From contig PWOD01000172.1 of NCBI GenBank assembly GCA_003557545.1, forward strand, positions 1 through 32,028: a stretch of DNA of 32,028 nucleotides, in the 5' to 3' direction. Below the pieces are notes generated by a model, which saw nothing but the letters and a program-made list of their open reading frames with translations, had not been told where the DNA came from and did not search any database. Source of the stretch: a bacterium (lineage in GTDB: Bacteria > T1Sed10-126). Each line of letters begins with the position of its first letter. Position 1 is the first letter of the stretch. Positions 15,402-23,388 of the stretch are shown here, in pieces. The position numbers and the translations under genes are program-made.

Positions 15402-17066
15402 TTGATGGATCAAATTAAAAGAATTGCTATCGGCCAAATCAATACTACTATTGGTGATTTTTCTGGGAATCTAGCTAAAATAAAATCCTCTGTTGATAGA
15501 GCGATTCGACGTGGAGCAGAGCTGATCTGTTTCCCTGAACTGGCCGTTTGTGGTTATCCCCCTCGTGATTTGCTATTTAGAAAAAAATTTCTCACTGATA
15601 ATCTTAAGAGTTTAGAAGAACTGATTGGATATACCGACAAAATTGAAATTATTGTAGGATACGCTGCTAAAAATAAGATAAAAAATGGTAATCCGGCAAA
15701 GAATAATTTAGCCTGGATTAAAAATCACAAAATTTTTGCGACTCATTCTAAAAACCTTCTTCCTTCCTACGATGTTTTTGATGAAACAAGACATTTTGAA
15801 CCGGGCAAATCAAGCTCATTAATCAATCGTATCCTGCTAACGATCTGTGAAGAATTGTGGAATCAACCAGAAATAAAAGAGGAGTTTATTTCCCGGATTT
15901 ACCCCCGGCAACCGCTTGATATATTAAAAAATAGGTCTGCGAATATTATTATTAATGCAGCAGCATCCCCCTTCGTCCAGGGCAAAGATCGATTTCGAGC
16001 AAAACTTTTTAAATGGTTAGCAAAAAAATATAAAACTGGAATAGTTTTTTGTAATCAGGTAGGTGGTAATGACTCTTTGATTTTTGATGGCAACTCAATG
16101 ATAATTAACAGTGCAGGACAGATAATAAAAAAAGCGAAATCATTTGAGGAAGATCTTCTTCTTTTTGATTTTGAGGAGCTGTCAGCAACGACTCCAGTCA
16201 AAACAAGAGTTATTGAATTTGAATCGGAAATTTCAACGATCTACAGAGCACTTAAAGTTGGATTAAAAGATTATCTGGAAAAATGTCAATTTGAACGGGT
16301 TGTCATTGGTCTATCTGGTGGTGTAGATTCATCGCTATCTGCTGCAATAGCAGTGGACGCATTGGGTTCACAAAATGTCCTTGGTGTACTAATGCCCTCC
16401 GAAATAAGTTCGCCTGAATCTGTCACTGATGCAAGGAAACTGGCCAAAAATCTTTCGATTGAAACACTTTCTTATCCCATACAAGAGATTTTCAAAGATT
16501 ATCTCGAACTGTTAAAAGATGAATTCTCCGGAACCGAGTGGGGTGGGGCAGAAGAAAATCTACAGGCTCGAATTCGAGGTAATATATTAATGGCTTTATC
16601 AAACAAATTTGGCCACCTGCTAATTTCAAATGGAAATAAATCAGAACTGGCAGTAGGTTATTGTACACTTTATGGAGATATGAATGGAGGGCTGGCAATT
16701 CTTTCTGATGTTCCCAAAACCACGGTTTACCAGCTGGCTAATTATTGTAATAAAAATCAAGAAATAATTCCGCAGTCTATTATTGACAGACCACCCTCGG
16801 CTGAACTATCGCCGGGGCAGATTGATCAGGATGATCTGCCACCATATGAAATTTTGGATGAAATTATTGAACGATATGTAGAACGGCACCAATCAGTCAG
16901 CCAAATGGTAGAAGCCGGTCTGAATGAAACGCTGGTCAGAGAGATGGTTGAAAAGATAAATCACAATGAATATAAGCGGCAACAGGCTCCGGTCGGTTTA
17001 AAAGTAACCTCGAAATCGTTTTCCGCAGGTTGGACCATGCCGATCGCTCAAAAATTCAAACCCTGA
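15402..17066 (+). CDS. nadE: Glutamine-dependent NAD+ synthetase
   Basis: Last step of NAD synthesis: amidation of deamido-NAD using ammonia released from glutamine. The N-terminal half is a nitrilase-type glutaminase with the triad Glu46 (F-P-E-L-A), Lys117 (K-N-L-L-P-S-Y) and Cys149 (T-I-C-E-E). The C-terminal half is the ATP-pyrophosphatase synthetase with S-G-G-V-D-S at 305-310, S-N-G-N-K-S-E and D-R-P-P-S-A-E-L. At 554 residues it matches the shorter bacterial two-domain form. TTG at 15402 is chosen because AGGAGT at 15387-15392 lies nine bases upstream; the ATG at 15405 would leave twelve and is the alternative. The gene starts 13 bases after trpS and is probably translated from the same message. 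Confidence 0.96.
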   Translation: MMDQIKRIAIGQINTTIGDFSGNLAKIKSSVDRAIRRGAELICFPELAVCGYPPRDLLFRKKFLTDNLKSLEELIGYTDKIEIIVGYAAKNKIKNGNPAKNNLAWIKNHKIFATHSKNLLPSYDVFDETRHFEPGKSSSLINRILLTICEELWNQPEIKEEFISRIYPRQPLDILKNRSANIIINAAASPFVQGKDRFRAKLFKWLAKKYKTGIVFCNQVGGNDSLIFDGNSMIINSAGQIIKKAKSFEEDLLLFDFEELSATTPVKTRVIEFESEISTIYRALKVGLKDYLEKCQFERVVIGLSGGVDSSLSAAIAVDALGSQNVLGVLMPSEISSPESVTDARKLAKNLSIETLSYPIQEIFKDYLELLKDEFSGTEWGGAEENLQARIRGNILMALSNKFGHLLISNGNKSELAVGYCTLYGDMNGGLAILSDVPKTTVYQLANYCNKNQEIIPQSIIDRPPSAELSPGQIDQDDLPPYEILDEIIERYVERHQSVSQMVEAGLNETLVREMVEKINHNEYKRQQAPVGLKVTSKSFSAGWTMPIAQKFKP

Positions 17067-17083
17067 AAAAGGAATGATTTGAC

Positions 17084-17989
17084 GTGAATTTAATTGTTCT
17101 GGGAGCAGGCGGTTATATGCCTGATCCTGGTTTTCCAGTTCCCGGTTTTATTATAAAACACCAGGGAGAAAACTATCTATTTGACGCCGGCGAAAACTCC
17201 CAGACAAAACTTGCACGTTATGGGATATCCAGAGTTAAATTGAACAATATTTTTATTTCACATATGCATGGTGATCATACCCTGGGACTACCAGGCATAT
17301 TAATCCGCCGCGGGCAGGAGGGTAGTCGCCAACCATTGAATCTCTTCGGCCCGCAAAAACTTGATAAATATATTCGGGCCACACAGAGATATCTAAGTTA
17401 TAGATTGCACTACCGGATAAATTTCACAGAGCTGAAAGATTCTGAAACCTACGATCTGGGTAAGATTAAGATGACCAGCTGTAGACTCGATCATCGACTT
17501 CCAACCTTCGGTTTTTTATTACAGGAGGTTAAAAATAAACGGAAATTTTACCCTGAAAAAGCTTTGAAATTAGGTGTTCCTCAGGGACCTTTATGGGGTA
17601 AATTGCAAAACAACTTATCTGTTGTTCTGGAGGATGGTCGACCGATTAACCCACCGGATGTAAGCGATCCACCTCCACGTGGAAAAACAGTGGCATATAT
17701 TACTGACACCCGGCCAGTGGCAGAATTTCCCAGAGAATTTTATAATGTCGATCTGTTAATTCACGAGGCAATGTTTTTACATAACGACAGAGCAGAAGCC
17801 CGTCAGAAATATCATTCAACAGCCCGTGAAGCCGCCCTGGTCGCCAACCATCTCAACGCTTCAAAACTTTTGCTCACACATTTCAGCAGACGTTATGATA
17901 GTCCTGGAGTTCTGTCTGAAGAAGCTGCTGATATCTTTCCCAATGTTGATTGGGCACAAACCGGGATGGAACTGAAAATAACCAGTTAA
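17084..17989 (+). CDS. rnz: Ribonuclease Z (tRNA 3' processing endonuclease)
   Basis: Metallo-beta-lactamase-fold endonuclease that trims the 3' trailer of tRNA precursors. Zinc ligands are visible in S-H-M-H-G-D-H-T-L-G-L-P-G (His60, His62, Asp64, His65). The family-specific motifs L-D-H-R-x-P-T-F-G-F, D-T-R-P, H-E-A-M-F, Y-H-S-T-A-R-E and L-T-H-F-S-x-R-Y follow in order. At 301 residues it is the short bacterial form. The start is GTG with a moderate AGGA site about eleven bases upstream. It lies 17 bases after nadE in the probable trpS operon. Beyond the motif set, no other MBL-fold subgroup fits as well. Confidence 0.93.
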   Translation: MNLIVLGAGGYMPDPGFPVPGFIIKHQGENYLFDAGENSQTKLARYGISRVKLNNIFISHMHGDHTLGLPGILIRRGQEGSRQPLNLFGPQKLDKYIRATQRYLSYRLHYRINFTELKDSETYDLGKIKMTSCRLDHRLPTFGFLLQEVKNKRKFYPEKALKLGVPQGPLWGKLQNNLSVVLEDGRPINPPDVSDPPPRGKTVAYITDTRPVAEFPREFYNVDLLIHEAMFLHNDRAEARQKYHSTAREAALVANHLNASKLLLTHFSRRYDSPGVLSEEAADIFPNVDWAQTGMELKITS

Positions 17990-18049
17990 ATCAGTATCTA
18001 TATCTGTTAACTATTTACACACTTTGTTTATGGAAAGACTGATACAATT

Positions 18050-18838
18050 ATGAGTATACTTGAAAAAATTCTAGATCATAAACGTTATGAAATCAAACAG
18101 ACAAAGAAAAACTACCCCTTGAGCCGGCTGGAAGAGGATCTTAACCGCCGCTCATCTAATTTTGATTTTTATAGGGCTGTAATTGCTCCCGGAATAACGC
18201 TTATTGCGGAAATTAAATCGGCTTCTCCGTCAGCCGGTAAGATCTCCTCACTGTCACCCGAAGATATTGCCCGGACCTACCAGGCAGGTCCACCCCGGGC
18301 TATTTCCATATTAACCGACGAACGATTTTTTGGACAAAATCTGAACCTTTTAAAAAAACTTCGTAAGCTGCTTGATAAACCAATACTAAGAAAAGATTTC
18401 ATAATAGATGAGTACCAGATTTATGAAGCAGCCGCTGCGGGAGCAGATGCCATACTGCTGATAGCTCTGGCATTGTCAGCTTCACAATTAAAAGATTATA
18501 CTCAGCTTGCCAATGAGTTAAAACTTGATGTATTAGTCGAAGTACATGAGCCGGAAGAGCTGGAAAAATTAACCTTCAGTCCCAGAATAATTGGAATTAA
18601 TAATCGAAAACTGGAGGGAGATATGTCAACAGATCTTGCCCAGACCGAAAGATTATTACCCTGTCTGCCTAAAAAATCAGCAGTCATTAGTGAAAGTGGA
18701 ATTAAATCATCGGACGATGTAGATTACCTGAGAAATCTGGGAGGTATCGATGGAATACTTGTCGGTACCGGGTTACTACAAGATTCTACCAATTCCGACC
18801 AGCTCAGTAATAAATTAAACCGTTTAATCCAATCCTAA
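18050..18838 (+). CDS. trpC: Indole-3-glycerol phosphate synthase
   Basis: Converts carboxyphenylaminodeoxyribulose phosphate to indole-3-glycerol phosphate in tryptophan synthesis. The TIM-barrel motifs are present: I-A-E-I-K-S-A-S-P-S (Glu54, Lys56), I-S-I-L-T-D-E-R-F-F-G, I-L-R-K-D-F (Lys115), V-E-V-H, G-I-N-N-R and S-E-S-G-I, ending in G-I-L-V-G-T-G-L-L. The 262-residue length is normal for the monofunctional enzyme. It stands alone: no other trp biosynthesis gene is in the window, and its neighbours are rnz and pcrA. The ribosome binding site is weak (GGAAAG about twelve bases before the ATG), so translation may be modest. Whether the rest of the pathway exists elsewhere cannot be told from here. 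Confidence 0.94.
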   Translation: MSILEKILDHKRYEIKQTKKNYPLSRLEEDLNRRSSNFDFYRAVIAPGITLIAEIKSASPSAGKISSLSPEDIARTYQAGPPRAISILTDERFFGQNLNLLKKLRKLLDKPILRKDFIIDEYQIYEAAAAGADAILLIALALSASQLKDYTQLANELKLDVLVEVHEPEELEKLTFSPRIIGINNRKLEGDMSTDLAQTERLLPCLPKKSAVISESGIKSSDDVDYLRNLGGIDGILVGTGLLQDSTNSDQLSNKLNRLIQS

Positions 18839-18863
18839 TAAAATTAAACCGAGGTGCTGTTAG

Positions 18864-21059
18864 ATGGACCCCATTTTAGATCCGCTGAATAAAAACCAAA
18901 AGATTGCTGTAACACATGAATCCGGACCACTTCTGGTATTTGCCGGAGCAGGCAGTGGTAAAACCCGAACAATTACCCACAGAATAGCTTATTTAATAAG
19001 AGAAAAAAATATTCAACCTTATAGAATTCTCGGTGTAACATTCACTAATAAAGCAGCCGGTGAAATGAAGGAACGGGCGAATAAACTGGTGGGAGAATCA
19101 GGAATTCAACCAGAATTACGGACTTTTCATTCCTTTGGTGTGCGACTTTTAAGCGGCGAGATAGAACATCTGGATAGAGAAAAAAATTTCACCATATATG
19201 ACGATATTGATCAGCGGGTTATTCTTAAGGAAACGATTAAAGAGCTAATGATCGATCCTGACCGATACAATGTTCGAACTCTGGCGGGACAGATAAGCAG
19301 TGCCAAGGACAGCCTTTTGGATGCGACTCAGTACAGTCAGAAAAAATCATTTAAAAACAGTCAAAAGGACAATGAATTTGTTCAGATTTATAGCTTGTAT
19401 GAAAAAAAGTTGAAGGAAAATAACGCGTATGATTTTGGTGATCTACTGATGGTCCCCGTGAAACTACTGCAAGCTAACCAGGCGGTGAGAAAACGCTGGC
19501 AGGAACGCTATCAGCATATCATGGTCGATGAGTTTCAAGATACCAATCCGGCGCAATTCGAACTGGCTCGTCTGCTTTCTGAAAAACATAGAAATATTGT
19601 TGTGGTCGGTGATGATGATCAGAGTATTTATTCCTGGAGAGGAGCAGATATCTCCAACATTCTAAATTTTGAGGAATATTTTCCAGAGGCTAAAACAGTC
19701 CGTCTTGAACAAAATTATCGTTCGACACAGCCGATTCTTGATCTGGCTCATAAGGTTATAAGTAAAAATACAAGACGTCAGGAAAAACAGCTCTGGACCC
19801 AACAAAAAACCGGTAAACAACCGGAAGTTTATGGAGCGAGAAATGATTACGGAGAAGCCGAATTTGTTTTAAACACCATTCGCCTATTAGAAAAAATGCA
19901 AAATATTTCTCCAGGGGATTGTGCTGTATTCTTCAGGGTTAATGCTCAGAGCCGGGTTTTTGAAGAGGTTTTTACCCGAGAAAATATGCCCTACGTTCTG
20001 ATTAGCAGCGTTGGTTTTTATGAACGAAAAGAGATCAAAGATCTTCTTGCCTATCTTAAACTTCTGGCAAATCCAAGCGATAACAATGCTCTTAAACGGA
20101 TTATTAACCGACCAACCAGAGGGATTGGTCAAAAAACTGAAAGCTGCCTGTTTGAATATGCTGCAGAACAGGAGATAGGTGGGATAGAGGCTCTGGCTAA
20201 AATAGTTGATTCAGATTTGATCTCCAGTCGGGCTGCCGGAGCTCTCAATAATTTTTACAATTTATACCTGAAGTTGCGAGAAACGATCAACCAACCTCCG
20301 GTCGAGATAATTGAGACGGTTCTACAGCAGACAGGTTATATAGAAACTATAGTCGAAAAGGAAGATCGTTATACGGCCGAATCTCGAATGGAGAATATTG
20401 AAGAACTCAAACGGGTAGCGGCTGATTATGGTGAGGAAAGTGCCAACCCTAATCTAATCGATTTTGTCGAAGAAATTACTCTGCTGACAGATCTTGATAC
20501 TCAGGAAACCGAACAATCAGCGGTTAACTTTATGACACTTCATGCCGCCAAAGGACTTGAGTTTGACGTAGTTTTCATGGTTGGAATGGAAGAAGGTCTG
20601 CTGCCCCATAGAAACTCAGAATTTGACCCTGAAAGAAGGGAAGAAGAGAGACGTTTATGTTATGTTGGATTTACCCGTGCTCGGGAACGTCTTTATTGTT
20701 GTTGGAGTCGTAGCCGTCGGCTGTATGGAAATCATCAGCAAAATCTTCCATCACCCTTTCTTAAAGAAGCAGACCTGCTTGGTAATAACAAACCTATAAG
20801 TTCAACTCCAAAAAGGGAAAAAATTAGAAGTTCTAAAAAGCTACTGGGAGGCTTCAAAAGACGTTCAACCAGGCCAACAAAAAAACCACCTAAAATCGAG
20901 TTAAATGCCGGAGACCGTGTTAAACATCCAAAATTTGGACAGGGTACTGTGAAACGAGTTGATAGACAAAACAGTTCACCCATCGCACTTATTGAGTTCA
21001 AAAAGTTTGGTGAAAAACGGCTTGCTATTGCTTATGCTGAACTGGATAAAATTAACTGA
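18864..21059 (+). CDS. pcrA: UvrD/PcrA-type ATP-dependent DNA helicase
   Basis: Superfamily 1A 3'-5' DNA helicase used in repair and in clearing replication-blocking complexes. Visible motifs: Q-motif Gln12, Walker A A-G-A-G-S-G-K-T (27-34), motif Ia V-T-F-T-N-K-A-A, Walker B V-D-E-F-Q-D-T-N, motif III G-D-D-D-Q-S-I-Y-S-W-R-G-A, motif IV E-Q-N-Y-R-S-T, motif V M-T-L-H-A-A-K-G-L-E-F-D and motif VI Y-V-G-F-T-R-A-R-E. A basic linker and a C-terminal G-D-R-V-K-H-P-K-F-G-Q-G-T-V tudor/KOW-like tail match PcrA, where this tail contacts RNA polymerase. The ATG has GAGGTG seven bases upstream. Length 731 is typical. It closes the probable five-gene operon. Confidence 0.96.
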   Translation: MDPILDPLNKNQKIAVTHESGPLLVFAGAGSGKTRTITHRIAYLIREKNIQPYRILGVTFTNKAAGEMKERANKLVGESGIQPELRTFHSFGVRLLSGEIEHLDREKNFTIYDDIDQRVILKETIKELMIDPDRYNVRTLAGQISSAKDSLLDATQYSQKKSFKNSQKDNEFVQIYSLYEKKLKENNAYDFGDLLMVPVKLLQANQAVRKRWQERYQHIMVDEFQDTNPAQFELARLLSEKHRNIVVVGDDDQSIYSWRGADISNILNFEEYFPEAKTVRLEQNYRSTQPILDLAHKVISKNTRRQEKQLWTQQKTGKQPEVYGARNDYGEAEFVLNTIRLLEKMQNISPGDCAVFFRVNAQSRVFEEVFTRENMPYVLISSVGFYERKEIKDLLAYLKLLANPSDNNALKRIINRPTRGIGQKTESCLFEYAAEQEIGGIEALAKIVDSDLISSRAAGALNNFYNLYLKLRETINQPPVEIIETVLQQTGYIETIVEKEDRYTAESRMENIEELKRVAADYGEESANPNLIDFVEEITLLTDLDTQETEQSAVNFMTLHAAKGLEFDVVFMVGMEEGLLPHRNSEFDPERREEERRLCYVGFTRARERLYCCWSRSRRLYGNHQQNLPSPFLKEADLLGNNKPISSTPKREKIRSSKKLLGGFKRRSTRPTKKPPKIELNAGDRVKHPKFGQGTVKRVDRQNSSPIALIEFKKFGEKRLAIAYAELDKIN

Positions 21060-21122
21060 TAACTGAAATTTAAACTGCTGATGAATAGCGAAAATAATTA
21101 TTTTTCACTTATCGGTTTTAAT

Positions 21123-21131
21123 TGTTATAAT
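21123..21131 (+). promoter_or_regulatory. Candidate extended -10 promoter (TGTTATAAT)
   Basis: A perfect TGn plus TATAAT extended -10. Transcription would begin near 21138 and give a leader of about 100 bases before the ATG at 21237. No convincing -35 hexamer at 17 bases. Confidence 0.55.
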
Positions 21132-21137
21132 TTTAAT

Positions 21138-21236
21138 ACAGTTAGGGATGTGCCGGGCAGCATCCTCGGCTGAGTCACAAGTTCAAAATTATTTCGAGTA
21201 GATCGACCTGTTATCTCATCTCAGGGATGTGACTTT
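21138..21236 (+). ncRNA. Structured leader with duplicated ribosome-binding-site sequence (possible RNA switch)
   Basis: AGGGATGTG occurs twice, at 21144-21152 and at 21223-21231; the second copy is the apparent ribosome binding region before the ATG at 21237. Between them CATCCT (21161-21166) can pair with the first copy as a six-pair hairpin, or with the second copy. GTCACA (21174-21179) is perfectly complementary to TGTGAC (21228-21233), and CTGAG (21170-21174) to CTCAG (21220-21224). The leader therefore allows mutually exclusive folds that free or hide the start region. No known riboswitch class was recognised. That it regulates is inference. Confidence 0.35.
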
Positions 21237-21548
21237 ATGAATAATAACAGCACTTTTTTAAATCGTTTTTTAGTCCTCATACTAATCCTGATTTTCACTG
21301 CACCGTTCCTCTCTCCGGTGGCCGCGAATGACTTTACTGTTAAACCGACCAGTGAGATACAGGTGACTGAAGCGGAGTTTGAAGAACTACAGAATCTGCT
21401 CGATCAGCTGCGAGATCTCCATCAAAAAATCATTGATCTACGGAACAGATTTGAAGCGTTGGAAACCCGGCTGTTGCAAATCCAACAGCGAATTGAAAAT
21501 ATCATTACCAAACTTGAAGAATTAGAAGAACAACAGATGCTGATTTAG
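21237..21548 (+). CDS. Small exported coiled-coil protein, function unknown
   Basis: 103 residues. The N-terminus is a clear signal peptide: polar start, hydrophobic run L-V-L-I-L-I-L-I-F-T-A-P-F-L, and a plausible signal peptidase I site after V-A-A-N or P-V-A-A. After a short linker, residues from about 40 onward form a continuous leucine/isoleucine heptad pattern (L-Q-N-L-L-D-Q-L-R-D-L-H-Q-K-I) rich in Glu, Gln and Arg, so an extended coiled coil outside the cytoplasm is expected. No Cys, no lipobox, no recognised enzymatic motif. It has its own promoter and an unusual leader. A Lpp-like or scaffold role is possible by shape alone; I do not recognise a family. Confidence 0.75.
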   Translation: MNNNSTFLNRFLVLILILIFTAPFLSPVAANDFTVKPTSEIQVTEAEFEELQNLLDQLRDLHQKIIDLRNRFEALETRLLQIQQRIENIITKLEELEEQQMLI

Positions 21549-21560
21549 ATCGATCTCACC

Positions 21561-21603
21561 AGGCTGAAATCTGTTTTTCGGCTTCAAAATAAAATATTAT
21601 TTT
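21561..21603 (+). terminator. Weak terminator-like inverted repeats
   Basis: Arms 21561-21569 and 21576-21584 form nine pairs, two of them wobble, around a six-base loop. They are followed by an AT-only hairpin (AAAATAA at 21586-21592 with TTATTTT at 21597-21603). The low GC content makes strong termination doubtful. Confidence 0.3.
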
Positions 21604-21734
21604 TACTCCTGTTACTCTATCTAATAGTTCTGTCTTTCTGATCTTTATAAAAATATTATCTAAAATGGTAATTCTTGACGAGCCTGAAACTATCATCTGG
21701 AAGCAGAATAATTCAGCCACAGGCGGTGTTTTTT

Positions 21735-22616
21735 TTGACATCCTCAATAGATTGTATACCCTGTGTTTTTTCTATAATTTTAAAGGTTTTAAAGGCTACC
21801 GATTTAGATGATCAGGCTAAAAATCAAATAATGAGGGATTCTTTCGAAGCCGGGAAAGAGCTGTTAGAAACTGGAAATGCTCCTTTGATGCTTGGCAAAG
21901 TCCTCGAAAAAGTAAGGGAGAGAACTGGTCAGGAGGATCCATTTTATGATTTTAAACGCCGTTCGACATCGATCGCCTTAACATTATTACCAAAATTTAG
22001 AGAGCAGGTAAAACAGGCAGAAAATCCACTATTATTAGCTTTGAAAATCTCAGTGGCAGCTAACGGCCTGGATTTAGTAGCAATTGAGGAGTCCCAGCTG
22101 GATCAGATTGCTGAAGAGCTTGCGGTCTGTGATGAAATTGAACTGCAGGGCGAAGCCGACCAGCTAAGCGCCGAACTTGACGACGCCAGAGAGATTTTTA
22201 TTATTGGTGATAATGCCGGCGAGGTTGTTTTTGATCTATTAATTTTAGAGCAACTGGAAGCTGAAAATATTTACTACGGCGTTAGAGGTTATCCGGTATT
22301 AAATGATGCCACCGAGGTTGAAGCCTTAGAAGCTGGAGTTTACCGCTGGGCTGAAATTATTTCAAATGATAGTTATGTACCGGGAACTGTATTGACCGAT
22401 GTGAGTGAGCAATTTCTGGAAAGGTTTAACTCGGCCGATCTAGTGTTGGCCAAGGGACAGGGAAATTATGAATCTTTACGTAATAGTCCCAGAGAGCTCT
22501 ACAACCTGTTTAAAATAAAATGTCAGCCGGTGGCTGACGAGTTAGGTTATAAATTAAATGATTATCTGCTCATGAAACAGCTTCCAAACAAAAATACTGT
22601 AACAGAGACTGTTTGA
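21735..22616 (+). CDS. DUF89 / ARMT1-like metal-dependent phosphatase family protein
   Basis: Matches the DUF89 family of damage-control phosphatases, which hydrolyse aberrant sugar or cofactor phosphates using a divalent metal. Seen: near-N-terminal S-I-D-C-I-P-C (Cys7, Cys10), a helical N-domain, then F-I-I-G-D-N-A-G-E-V-V-F-D with the metal-binding Asp-Asn, G-Y-P-V-L-N-D-A-T, and L-A-K-G-Q-G-N-Y-E-S-L. The frame stays open upstream to a TTG at 21675. I choose TTG 21735 because AGGCGGTG at 21721-21728 (one mismatch to the ideal site) is six bases away and because family members start just before the S-x-D-C-x-x-C motif. 293 residues is family-typical. It is followed after 25 bases by a DUF2071-like gene, probably co-transcribed. 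Substrate unknown. Confidence 0.85.
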   Translation: MTSSIDCIPCVFSIILKVLKATDLDDQAKNQIMRDSFEAGKELLETGNAPLMLGKVLEKVRERTGQEDPFYDFKRRSTSIALTLLPKFREQVKQAENPLLLALKISVAANGLDLVAIEESQLDQIAEELAVCDEIELQGEADQLSAELDDAREIFIIGDNAGEVVFDLLILEQLEAENIYYGVRGYPVLNDATEVEALEAGVYRWAEIISNDSYVPGTVLTDVSEQFLERFNSADLVLAKGQGNYESLRNSPRELYNLFKIKCQPVADELGYKLNDYLLMKQLPNKNTVTETV

Positions 22617-22641
22617 TTAGATCAATTTACTGGTGAAATCT

Positions 22642-23388
22642 ATGGGTACTTATTCGATTAAAACAGCCGAATCTTTATATTTAAATTTTGCTGTTAAATC
22701 AGCTGAACTTCAGCGTCTTTTGCCCCACGGAGTTAAACTTGACGAGAGAAAGTTTCAGGGGAAAAACTGGGGCTTCTTTTCTCTGGTTTTTTATCGCTGT
22801 CGGGCTTTCACACTGGGGGGAACCGGGTGGCCAAGGATTAGTTTTCCGGGAGCGGTCTTACGGGTCTATATCAAGGATGGTGGTGGTACGCCGGCAAGTT
22901 TTATAATCCGAAAGTATCTACCGCCAATCAAAAGTTTTATGTTAAATTTATTGAGTGGAATTCCCACCAGGAAGATGCAGTTCGATTATCCACGAGCGGT
23001 TAATCCGGGAGGTAAATTCTGCTGGGCTATCGACGGTTCCGGGGAGGGTGTAATAACAGCACGTATTATGCAAAAACAGGCGATCGGGACCGGTTTGGTC
23101 GAATATTTTCATGATACTGACGATCTCCATGATTTTTTCTTAAGACGTCCCGTCGAATATTACGGTGTAACCTCAGAAACTGTCCATAAAATATCAATTA
23201 TCGGAACCTCCTACAGACATCCGTTGGAAACAGAGATAGAACGCTGGGAATTAGGTTTTACAGCTGTCGACCTGGAAAGACATAGTTTTCCCAGGGAAGC
23301 AATTAGCTGCTGCTTTTATTGCCCTAAATCTGAACTGGATGTAAAAGGGCCCGAAAAAATTCCGATCGGCCAGTTAATCCGGGGCTAA
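22642..23388 (+). CDS. DUF2071 / acetoacetate decarboxylase-fold-like protein
   Basis: 248 residues resembling the DUF2071 family, which shares the acetoacetate decarboxylase fold: L-Q-R-L-L-P-H-G-V near the N-terminus, then N-W-G-F-F-S-L-V-F-Y-R-C, F-P-G-A-V-L-R-V-Y-I, and a late Y-Y-G-V-T-S region. No reaction can be assigned; the catalytic Lys of true acetoacetate decarboxylase was not identified with certainty. ATG 22642 is preferred over the in-frame GTG 22633 because GGTGA at 22632-22636 is then five bases upstream. The stop codon overlaps that of rtcB on the other strand. The gene may be co-transcribed with the DUF89 gene before it. Confidence 0.7.
   Translation: MGTYSIKTAESLYLNFAVKSAELQRLLPHGVKLDERKFQGKNWGFFSLVFYRCRAFTLGGTGWPRISFPGAVLRVYIKDGGGTPASFIIRKYLPPIKSFMLNLLSGIPTRKMQFDYPRAVNPGGKFCWAIDGSGEGVITARIMQKQAIGTGLVEYFHDTDDLHDFFLRRPVEYYGVTSETVHKISIIGTSYRHPLETEIERWELGFTAVDLERHSFPREAISCCFYCPKSELDVKGPEKIPIGQLIRG

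Noticed and set aside
1-18838. Functional link between the Trp-rich giant protein and the nearby trpS and trpC
   Set aside because: The Trp richness comes from the B-repeat core, and the trp-related genes belong to a separate housekeeping operon with a promoter of its own. Proximity alone is not evidence.
21556-21747. Short - strand open frame of 63 codons overlapping the DUF89 start
   Set aside because: No ribosome binding site, no recognisable motif, and it overlaps the well-supported start of the DUF89 gene.
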